From Ichthyophonus hoferi (Eukaryota; Opisthokonta; Ichthyosporea; Ichthyophonida; Ichthyophonidae), in assembly GCA_002751075.1 (NCBI GenBank), contig NAOQ01000054.1:84475-117957 (forward strand): 33,483 bases of DNA. Reading direction: 5' to 3'. Position 1 is the first letter of the stretch; each line of letters starts with the position of its first letter. The notes under the pieces are model-generated. The model saw only the letters and a program-made list of their open reading frames with translations, did no database searches and was not told the DNA's origin. Positions 10,435 to 22,215 of this stretch are shown in pieces. The translations under genes were made by a program, and so were the position numbers.

Positions 10435-12440
10435 CTTGTTTATCCAAGAGTATTCTACATATTAATTGTAACTCTCACCAGTCGTTTACTAATGAATATA
10501 GAGTCTAAATAAAAAGCACCCAAATATTGGGATGACATTTGTAATAGCTAATAAATGAATATATTATTATAGAAAAATACACATATACATATATTTCAAT
10601 GGGCACTCCACAATTAAGAAATTCAGAGAATCACTTCGCATGAATTATCTCTGATTAGTTTTAACGAACATACAGGAGATTTAGAAATAGCTTCATAAAT
10701 GCAGTTTTTGGTGCCGATATCCGGATAAATCATTATATATCTCGGCATTTACAGTGCAAGAGCACAAGGTTTCTACTTAATATATAATTCACCGTCAGAT
10801 AGCAAATACAAAATTTTCTTTTGGGATTGCCTTACACAACAATTTATATAGCAGAAAAAAATGTCATAAGTAGTTATGTTCAGGAAAAGTAAAAGAATAG
10901 GAATTGGATTATTTTTTAAAAAATCAGTAACTTACCGTATGGTTCATAGTAGTCAGTCGCTCATTAGAATGGGCAATCTCTTGTAAGAACGCCGTGTGTC
11001 ATATTAGCCATTTACAATAGCTAAGACATATATCTACATGTATATGTTAGCACTATTACCTTAATGTAATGCAAAATATTTTTGCACCCAAATTTCAATA
11101 TCTAGACAAAACAAAAAGTAAATAGCCAACTTTATTGATTAAGTTAGTGAGTGAGTTGGTAAAGTAAAAGGGTAAGTAGTCGATCTAGTAACATATGCCT
11201 GCATAGTTGTTAATACATAGGTTTGTATGCATACGGCTAACACATTTTAAAAAAAATATATTAAGAAAATGTGATTTCGGGTTCTACATGATGTTCTTTT
11301 TCCTATTAGTCTGAACATAGGATGATATATGCACTTAATGGGCGATACCAAATAAAATAAGATTAATACAGATAACCTGCATATTGTTCTGGACAGCCTA
11401 TTTTATTTTGAATATGAACACTAGGCATTTCAATTGAGTAATTTTTTGTAAACAGACTCGTGCACTGCGCAGGCCACAACCCATCTATTAAGACGATAGC
11501 AATTACTTTTTACTAATTCACTGTCCAAGAGAATTTTATATAGACAGAGAAAGGTATATTGTGTTGAACCTCAATCATAGTGGCACGTGCATAAAATTAG
11601 CAATATAATAGATAAAGGGAGCCACATTCCAATGCATTAAAATCACATTCCACAGATCTCGATCTAATAGCTATCTTTCCAATGGGGGATTAGATGCTCT
11701 TTTTGTAAGCTCTGGTTGGCTGTACTTATCGTCCATTCCAAGGAGTTGCCAATGAAATAATTCCATAATATACGTTCAGGATATATATTAAGAGGTGTAA
11801 AACGATATATGGGCTGAAATCAATGATTATAACTACACCAGAATAAGATAATAACTACAGGACAGAATGATAGTAACTACCTACATATATATATATGAGT
11901 GCTTCATGCCAATCTTTCTCAGTGTTTATCCTTCTCACTATAAGAAATCAAAATTTAAGTTAACAGGAGAATACGAAACCAACAATATAGGATATGCTTC
12001 TTTTCCCTTTTTTTTATTTTTTTTATTATTATTTTTATTCCGTTGAAATGGGTCAGAATTACGTAGTCTTTATACCTGCATGTAGCTTAACCCAATCCTG
12101 CATTGGTGTAATGGTTTTGGGGGTTTTCTTAACAAAATTTTAGGTCAATTTGTTGGTTTTAAAGCGAGAGCATCCAAGTTGAAGTTAGAAAGGTGGTTAT
12201 CCGTTAGATTCTTCCTGTGGGGAAATGCTTGTAGCATATCTTAAGCCATACATATCAGCATAAAGACATTTATTACAACAAGCCTGCAAAAACATACCGC
12301 GATAATATACCGTAGCAAAGAAATAATAAAAATAAAATAATTTGCAGTGTATTGCTACATTATAGCATTTATCATACATCATTTTAAATACATCTAGCTA
12401 CCATCCCCTTAAGGATAGGGATATGATAGCACATACTCAC

Positions 12441-12585
12441 ACAAGATAGTATATAGTACAAAGAGAGATGAGCAGATCTGTGGAAACTTGCATTTACTTT
12501 GCCTTTTTCTCTTCCGTTGTTTAATAACGTAATTGGTAGCATTCAGACATATCTTGGAGAATATCAGAAACTCCCACGTTGATGC
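12441..12585 (-). other. exon-like open segment
   Basis: It has a strong acceptor (CCGTACAG) and a strong donor (T|GTGAGT), with one of three frames open for 48 codons. That frame contains a K-Q-R-K-R-K-R-Q basic patch and N-A-T. The exit phase is 1, and the next likely acceptor (TTTTTGCAG, about 12263) would close the frame after two codons. It could be a penultimate coding exon or a spliced non-coding exon. Confidence 0.25.
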
Positions 12586-13393
12586 CTGTACGGAAAAATC
12601 GTTATTACACATTCAATGGAATTCTCAATAAGACGCACTCTGTATACTGAATCATTCATATATCGTATATTGTTTTTAAAGAATGAACATATTCCTCAAT
12701 CGAATAATTAGTGATATATTATACACTTGTACAGGAATAAGCATTTAACAGGATTATAAATGAATTTCAGTATATAGTAAAGTAATCCATAAAGCGCCTA
12801 CTACCAATGAAGAGCCTACAATAATCTGCTAGAGTATTTAATCATGTAGCCATAAAAATACTAGGAAGAAACCAATAGTAATAACGTAGCAAAAGAAATT
12901 GGGATACTTGCATTAAAATAGTAAGGATGATAATATAATATATCATATACTCACCACAATATCCGAACCTCTTGACCGGGTTGCTATTATTTCAGCTCAA
13001 CTTAGCGAATGGATCGTTGTATGTAATTATATTACCAAACGCACAGCCATCTGATGAAAGCTAAGGGGTCCACAAGGCAGGCCATACTTAAACTATGCTC
13101 TAGAACACTACTCGGGGTTAAGGAAAATAATTTCTATAAAAACAGCCAGAAATAGACTTTTGGCACGTAGATTATGTGATAATCAAATATATTTACAATA
13201 TATATTAAGATATTAAGATAGAATGCAATTATTTCATCACAGTGCCAAACTAAGGCATTGCATTTTCATAATATCATACGGATACATACGTCCTTTTAAT
13301 TTACTTTTGTTCAGCTATTCCGTTAAAGTCGTAGTGAACAATATATATCATACACGTCAGAGCCAGTCTAACGATTGATTTGGATTACATATT

Positions 13394-13533
13394 ATAGCTA
13401 TTGTAGCCATGGCATTGAATTAAATGCATTTGATTCATATAATTATACTATAACTCCCGACATAGAAAATGAATCCACAGTCACTACCAGTCACATCCTG
13501 TCGCAATATGGTCGGCTTGATCCCGGTGTAAAA
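13394..13533 (+). other. exon-like open segment on the plus strand
   Basis: It is bounded by ATTGTAG and AAAAG|GTAAGC. The open frame has two sequons (N-Y-T and N-E-S) and ends G-R-L-D-P-G-V-K. There is no ATG in frame at its start, so an upstream exon would be needed, and any downstream exon would run into the opposite-strand helicase gene. It may be a stray exon of an unrecognised plus-strand gene or coincidence. Confidence 0.28.
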
Positions 13534-13738
13534 GGTAAGCAGGTTTTAAAGATAAAAATAGTTTCCAGCCATCCATCCTATTTTCTCCTCTGTTGAAGAA
13601 AAGCAGCATTAGTAAGTTAATAGGTTTATATGAAGCCTTAACCGTCCAAATATCATAGTGGTTGACAAGGCCTAGAGGGATGTTCAAGTTGTATTGATCT
13701 AATAAGTAATCACCACAAATAAAGGTGCGTTCTTATCA

Positions 13739-13771
13739 TTATCTGTCAACACTAACGTAGAAGCTTAATGT
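13739..13771 (-). CDS. tentative last exon of the DDX56-like gene
   Basis: A long pyrimidine tract (complement of about 13780-13840) leads to the acceptor AATCATCAG, then ten codons and TAA in the expected phase 0. The ten residues show no recognisable conservation. An alternative end is the acceptor before 13060, which reads 22 codons to TGA at 12992 in the same phase. In yeast Dbp9 the protein ends shortly after the conserved D-P-L-K-x-F, so a short divergent tail is expected either way. Confidence 0.4.
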   Translation of the reverse strand, partial: TLSFYVSVDR

Positions 13772-16700
13772 CTGATGATTCAGAAAAACAGAAAAAAAAG
13801 AAAAAAAGAAAAACAGTAGAGATAGAGAAAGAGGAGAAAGTAAAATCCAGCGAGGCGAAGAAACAATAACCAGACATCAGAAGTAAAACCCAGATCACTA
13901 GAGGACATACCTTCTGGTTGCTCCTTGATCTTGATACAGAGAAGCTCTTAAGGGGATCTGATTTAGCCTTCTTGGCCTATAGGGAAATGGCACCTAATCA
14001 GTACTCAACACATCACGGCATATAGTTCTCTTGTTACCCCAAACCCTCATCATATCGTGGTATCTCAATCCTCCCATCGTATAGTATACACCAACACCCT
14101 TCTGCCCATCTATACTTATTACATTTCCTTGTGTACATGCTAAACTATGTATGTATCTATTTGATATGACATATATGTAAAGCCCCATGGACAGAAAGGT
14201 ATATGGAAAGGCCTGTATAGATATAAAACATCTTGTCTAATAATACAAATAAAGCAAAGCCCCAACTAGAGAATGATACCCCCATATATTGGGTCCCATT
14301 AGCAAACTTACATCCACTATACGATGATCTATGGGATAAAGTTAGAGTTATAGACAGATAGGCAAGAAATACAATAAGATATATATAATAGAAAGAGAGC
14401 AAAAAAGAAAAAACATAAGACAAAGCAAGGGCAGAAACAGGGTGGCTAGATCGATGTATGCATACCTTGTGGTAGAGTGATGGTCTCTCAGCCTGTCTTT
14501 TCTTCAAATTTTCAGCATGACTGAAGGCCTTGACTGGGGCAGCAACGTTGGTAAGCGCCTCCCTCTCTGCACTGAGCTCCGCCTGTGTCGGAGATTAGTT
14601 AGTGACTAATTAACTAATAGCAAACTTTTAATAACTGTCAGTGGCATTGATATCTATATCTGATATCAATAGTGTTTAGCTCTCAATTCATACCAGAGAG
14701 AAACATATGTAGATGTCATCTTAGTCTTGACTATACACTTTAGTAGGCTATAGGGTTTCCAGTGGAGACTTTTATAATATAATATAATATAATATATTTC
14801 AAACCTCATGAGAAAATTGCAATGTAATTTAAAATAAGCCAAAAAGAAACGTAATAGGGGTAGAATGATATGATAGCCCAATGACAAACAATAAATGCAT
14901 TGAACAAGTACCTTGGATGGCATGAGGTAGGAGGGAATATGAGACAGACTAGGGTTGTATCGTCTGGTGTCCAACTGCTGGTTGTGTCTAAGCACTTGAA
15001 GATCTCTTGGGTTATCTTCAAAATGTGCCTATATATATGCAAGCGGAATGGATTGTGTTTGTATGATGCATGTGCAAAGGAGAATTAATGGAAAGGGATT
15101 AGCAGAGAGTCATGACAACATCCACATCATTGACGGTTTTAATTACCCTCTGTATATGCATGCATACACGTATATCTAGATTTGATTATTAATAACCACT
15201 AGCAAAGATATTTATTAATGAGAATAATCGCAGTCTGTCTGTATTTATTTCTAGAAACAGATACACCTGTCAAAAATTCAAGAGGGAGAAGATCAGGTCG
15301 ATCTCTTTGGTTCATAATACGGTGAATAAATTGTCATAAATTATGCCTTTTACTATCTAACGGAGTTATCCCGCCCCATTAAAGTGAAATATTTAAATAT
15401 CCATGCAGAGAATAGAAAAGACTCTAGCATTGCCATAGATATATTATGGTCTGAACTAATACTGGACGTATTCTATCACAGGCACATCTCGACCTAAAAT
15501 CCCATTACATGCATGATTGTCCGTTTGTATCTATATAAGGGAGTTGGCGTACATATGTCCTCAAAACAGTACATATTTATAACATCTGATGCATACTGCC
15601 TGACACAATAACGCTATTTCCTTTCAATTTTACGTCACCTTTATATTATTAACCCCACTAATCATATATATATGCATCAGACATTTTATTTACTTTTTTA
15701 TTCTTCAATACATCTTTTTATATCAATTGATTAATCGCATATGTGTAAAATGATTGAATGAGTGTAAAAGTGTAGTATTGACATGAAAGTGAGCACAGAG
15801 AGATGGATAAAACGTAATGCAATATATACATAGTGTACTTTGAGAAATACTATATTATAGCATTATATTATAGTATTATGTACCTTAAGTTTCTGGGAGT
15901 TCAAAATCTCTTGTCTGATTTCTTTCAGGCGAGCTTTCTTGATAGCACCTTTACCAAGAGTACGTTTGGCTTCCTATTGGGTCATCTCTATTAAATATAC
16001 ATGTCTTTGTATACACAAGGGCAATACAAGATATATATATGTTCACACATGCGCACACATACACGTACACACATGCCTATATGTTGTACATGCATAAGTG
16101 TAATGGGTTTGGCTGTCATACAACAACCGCCATCGGCAATTTTACTGGATAATACCCAGATCACCATAGGCCAGCAATAAAAAGCAAGGAACCCAATGAT
16201 ATTAAGAACACAACACCCCATCCAACATGGTATTTATGCATATATACATTACATGCTAGACACGAGTCAGTAATGAAAATATTGTATTTTATAAGAATGG
16301 ACGGTATAATATGATTGATATGTGCATATAAGTATCGGTCTTAATAACAATTTACTATTGGGTGGGTTTTTAACAAGAAATTACTTAAACACTGTTTAAA
16401 CAATAGCAAACATCGGGAATATCCACAAGCCCTATGACACATACATGTAAAATATTCCAGTACGTAATAAGATTAATAAGATTAATTGTGGTATTTTGTA
16501 ATCAGTTGTGGATCAGCACCATCCTCATGTGAGGCCTTATTGGTTAACCTGGACTTCAATAAACAGTATATATAGGGTATAACCAAATTGTGTTTGGTAT
16601 GGACTTTATTAACCCATAAATTGTTATCTAATAAACCAAAGTAGTCTAATTTTAATATTGGCGCAGTCTACGCGGGTGAGACTTAGGAGCAGTTAATACA

Positions 16701-19700
16701 GTTAATTAATAAAATAGCTATGATACCGTATGTTAATAACAATGTAACTACAGGAATCAAGTGTCCATGTATATAGAATATGCCCACACATACCTCCACT
16801 CTATAGCGTAATCCTTCAACCTTCTTAGTAGAAAACTTGTAGGGCTTGAGAATGGGTTCACCCCCCTCCTTTCTCTCACTGTTAACTGTAGAAAAAATCA
16901 TATTAATTAGTTAATTAAATATATTATTTTAGTATAAAATATAGAATCCTACAGCCAATAAGATGTCGGAAGGAGGAAGTCAGCACACGTAAACATTAGG
17001 TTGACTGATAAAATAATGATATAACATCATAATGACGTTGGCTAACACTGGAATTTCTTTGTATTACAATTTAAGAACATATACAGCCCAATATGGGTCA
17101 CGATCCTCCTTCTCCTTCTCTCATATATTACTGGTCCATTGCAGCAAGCAATAGCAATCAGTTTCACATTATATTGTAATCCCACCTCTACACTGTCCAT
17201 TTCTTCAATTTATATTTCAATTTTGCAGTTTGAGAGCAGTATGAAGACAGACAATTTAAACGATCTACAAACAACCACTTTTCAATAAAATACAAGGATG
17301 ACTATCATTTTCTGAAACAAAACACACTAATAATAGTAATATTCTGTCTCATATGTGTCTATAGCTAACACACTATTTCCTCCTCTATATTCATAATATC
17401 ATACATGCTATACGTTCAATTATAAATAATCTCTGGCCAGTCACAACACTTGCAAAGGCCATCACAGGCATAAACATAGAAAGAGCTATAATATAATACC
17501 GTTATACATATGTAACTACACGGCCGGTATATACTTTATATTATAGATACAAAGACACTAGAGAAAGTTAACATGCCCCTGGGGCTGTACCCTCGACAGA
17601 AAGCCAAGTGCTAATAGATAGATAGATAAACACTTACCACTCAGTTTCTTTTCTATCTTGGCCATCAATTCCTTGTGTTCGGGTTGGGTGACAAAAGACA
17701 GGGCATTACCATGCTTACCTGCACGGGCGGTACGACCCACACGATGAATATAAGCATTAGTATGAGAGGGGAAGTCTACGTTCACTACCCAGTCAACATC
17801 TAAGAAGTCAACACCACGAGTCATCTGTATTGTGCATGGATATGAAATGAATATGGAGGTGGAGGAAGCGGCGGAGAATGTTAGCCAACAGCACCAAATA
17901 TGTTAAGACAAGTACGATCTAGTGATAAATAATAACATAATAACATTGTAATGTCACTAACTCATGTCTGTGTGTGGTAGTGATACAATCCATAAGATTT
18001 TTGATTGTAATACCGCAATCAAGATCAAAATCTTCTATGAGATTAGAGCATTTTAATGAAAATCTGGATGTACAGAGATGAATTACTATAAAAACAACTT
18101 TATTTGTAAAAATATGTTTGTAGGTGGTTCTTTCAGATTATCACACAGCCTTGAAATGTGATTCACAAGAAATAACATAGTTATATATCAAATCCAAATG
18201 CTTTAATTGGTTATGAAATACACTAAAAAATAAACTAACGAGCCTATTGGCAACGGAGTGACATAGCATAGTAAATCAAAACGAAAACGCAATAAATGGT
18301 CAATATATAACTAACAAAGATTTGTTTTTGGGGGTGTGAGAAAGTGGATAATTTAAAACGCCTTATAAGCCAATATTTTCTTTTCTTTATTTTTTCGTCT
18401 AGAGTCTGAATTTATAATCCGATAAAAGTGAACAAATGAATTAGAGGGGCTTCAGGAGGTGTACAATCATTTATACAATACGAGAGCAGCGCAGTGTAAC
18501 GTATTACTAGGCCAGGCATATCATATATATAGGTGTAGGTAAGATTGCAAGAGATCGCAACGTGCCATATATTAATACCATATACATTAAAAAATATATG
18601 TATGACTCATTGATCGGTTAAAATGCTATTAACTTTGGTGATAATAGTGATCTTTACAGCTAAGGGGCTTAAGGCTAACGAACCAGCAAAATAAAGTTTT
18701 AAACTGGTTAAAATTTAAAGGTCGAGAAACAGAAAAAAAAGCGAGTGTGATGCCCACGTACCCCATACTCGCTATCCTGTTGCCCAATCGGTTTTTTCTT
18801 TTTCCTCTTATTGTCCTCTTTAACTGCACCCACCACCAAATAACATTTGTTAATAAAACATTGGGGCCTATCAGCTCCTTACAAGATAATATAATACTAT
18901 AAGACCAAAGCCTAAAAATAACAAAGTATATATGTATGCATATATGTGCGCATATAATACATGCATACGTATTTTTCACACTTCAGTAAAAATATACAAG
19001 TGTCAGTTGAAATGGCTATCATACCATCAAAGTCAAATTTCTAATAGAATACATTGATATATATGTATATGCCCATAACTCTTATACTAGTATGCTAAAA
19101 TTTATAGTTATTATAGATATATTTATACCTATAAATCCTAACTTGTTTTATAAATTACCACTAGGACCGAATGTGAAGTATTATCACGTTTTGTAGCTAC
19201 AATCCTATACTATTGGTGTTTATTTTTGAACCAAACACAAACCAGTGCACAGTTAATCTTTATATAATTAATTGATCCGAGATCGCAACCCTTATTTGGT
19301 TTATCCAGTGATCATTTAAAGTAGGATGTATTTTAAATATTACCATATATAGAAACGACAGTGTGAAGTTTTGGCAGTTGCAGCGGTGAGTATTAGAGGA
19401 CCGCCACCGCTCATGAATATATAGAAGGAGAGAAAAGGATGGAGAAAAACAAGAACAAAAAACATGTAGAGGAATATGTCTATTGTAACCCGACCTATTT
19501 GATCACCCAGTGAGTGTATAGCCCCCTATTTACTATTGTATACCTCATACGCCAGATAGCTCGGGAAATATAAAACTACATAAACCAATACATATATATA
19601 TATATATATACGTGTATGTATGACTGGCAAGTAGCCAGAGTATAGCAGGAGATAGAAACCAACATGAAAAAAGAAGTAATGTGATGTAATCTATATACAA

Positions 19701-22171
19701 AATAAGAAGTGAATATATATGTTGGTGTGTAAGCAGGGAGGAGGGAGGAGCAATAACAGAACGGCATATCAACAATCCCTTACCAACATTTGCTGCGGCA
19801 ACATCCAAGTTCTTCTTGAGTTCCTCAGCATCCCCCGTGACTTCATCCTCCTCCTCCTCCTCCTCATTGTCCTCCTCTTCTTCTTCGTTTTCCTCTTCTC
19901 CCCCGTTCTCGTTCTCTTTCTCCTCTGACTCTATAGATACCTCCACGGTGACCCCTGCCTGTCTCACTGTCATCGGGTTACCAAAGGGTTAGCATGGATG
20001 TAGCATAGGTATAGCCATACATCTAACCATATGGTCTACCAATACAATCAGAGCACATTTTCGTCGTCCTGTGGTGAAAGCCAGGATAATACTAATACCG
20101 GTTCCACTTCGACACCAAAAGACAATGCTTAGATAACTATCTATAAACAAACACAGTTGCAATACAAGCCTAAAACAGCTCAATAAAACCATTATTAAAA
20201 TATGACCAAATGAGATCATTTCCAAATCTTTAGGCATAGTGAAACCGCTATATATCTTGCCTTTAAACGGAGGTTATCACGCATGATGCTATATTTATAT
20301 ATGGAGTGGGATAAGATAATGCCAACTCCCATATTAGGACTAGCGTATAAGCGACAATTGTTAATCAGTTACCACTGTACACTACATATTATTATGTACG
20401 TATATATTATACAATGCCTTATCATAGCTATGCATGTACCTTCTAGCTCATCCTCGCCATCCGACTCCTCATCTGCCAACTCAGTATTCTCGTCTGATGC
20501 AATAATGATGTCATAAGTCCCCCGGTTGAACTCGGAGACAATATGATGACTGGTTGGATACGATTTGATTGGCCAATTAGTACATAGCTTTAAAATTATA
20601 AACATGTAAACCTCACTAAGGCCAGCCCAAGTAGGTAGCGTTGAAGCCCGTAGCACAGTTCAAAAGAAATATTCCATAATTTTGCATAAAGATACATAAA
20701 CTTTCTCTTGTGTCAAATTTCAATATTGCCTACTAGGTAGCGTGAAATTTCGTTGAATTTCATGCATATAGATACATGTGTTTTATTACAGCCCTTGTAT
20801 GACACTACCGTTACAGCACTCTACATGGTACCCACTTATATAAAGCCATATAGTGTAGGATAGTGTAGCAACAAAACCATTACCATGAATAGAACACGAT
20901 TAACAAAAATAAAAAAAGAAGGAACATAGAGGTACAGGTAGGTGAAGACCCTCAGGACAGAACCAAGTATTATATGTAGAGGTAAAAGACTAGATGTGCA
21001 GGGTATATGAAAGACAACCAATCAATGTCCGACAGAGAGAGAGTGGGCGTAGGAGGGATTTACCGTGAATTATGAGGCAGCTCAGAGTTGAGAACACAGG
21101 CATTGATGCAGAAATGATCCAAGAATAACTATAATACCATACATGTAAAGGTTAGTTTAGTCTAGGTCATGATTGGCCAGTGCATAGGCATAATAGTACA
21201 TATTTTGTTTTTAGAGTTCCCCCATTGGGGCATGTTATAAATGGGTGCTGGATGGACTTAGAAATGTAGATGCCAAAACATAGGAATGACCCTGCAGATG
21301 CATAGATAGTCGCATCCTATGATATTAACATACCACATCATATACCAACCTACCTTCACACGGTAGCAGGCATCAATGCCATTGACAAAGATAATAATCT
21401 TTCCGTGTATTAGCTTGAAGGCCAGCAGGGCGTACAGAATAAGGAGGCGATCAGTCTCCTCACACCTGAACGGTCTTGGGTTAGCCATGTTTATGGAGCA
21501 TATCTTACATATTATAGTTGATCTACCCATGTCACCGTGACTAAAAGAAATAGCTTGTAGCTATAGAAACAGAAAAGATATAGGGAAAACCTACCGTCTA
21601 AACTATACAGCGGTTAATCTATACCATTCTAAATACAGGTGACCCGGTAAGATTAAATTCGGATCAGACTGTATACATAATATAATATGGTATGCAGGAA
21701 TTAATCGCAGATACTAAATAAATAAATAAATCATCGCAGTGCATTACACGTTCCAGCCCCGTGTCCATTATATATTATGGCAACATTACACTGTATTCAT
21801 TCACCGAGAAAACACATTGAGTAAAGGATATATATAATAATAGAAAGAATGAAAATATATATAGTAATAAGAAAAGGAACACGAATAATAAAACCACTGG
21901 TAATAAAACAGTATTATGTACATAGGGCCAGAGCTTTGCACGCGACGAGAACCTTGTACTATAAATATAACAAGCTGTAGATTATGCAAATTATTGTATT
22001 ATTGCATCATAAAAACAATAGAATACAAAATAAATCACGAGTGCTGTAGAAGTGTAGGTAGTAAATATGTAAAATTCTATATAAAGAAATTGGGTACGTC
22101 AATTAGAAAAAAAAAAGAAGAAAAAAATGAGATTAAGTGCAATTAATACATCAAGCACTATTGGTACTATG

Positions 22172-22215
<44 letters not shown>

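Larger units (their letters stand above)
10435..13738. other. gap between the membrane-protein gene and the DDX56-like gene, with unassigned exon-like segments
   Basis: This is an AT-rich stretch with no complete gene. Several short segments have good splice sites: minus 10936 (ACG|GTAAGT), minus 12441-12585, minus 12992-13060, minus 12955 (GTG|GTGAGT) and plus 13394-13533. They may be 5' non-coding exons of the membrane-protein gene, the true 3' end of the DDX56-like gene, or part of a small unrecognised gene. I could not link them into one frame. Confidence 0.5.

Noticed and set aside
13757-13870. Plus-strand Lys-rich open frame (M-S-D-D-S-E-K-Q then a Lys run)
   Set aside because: It is the reverse of the pyrimidine tract before the tentative last exon of the DDX56-like gene. 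The Lys run is a by-product of poly-purine sequence and there is no supported upstream exon in phase.
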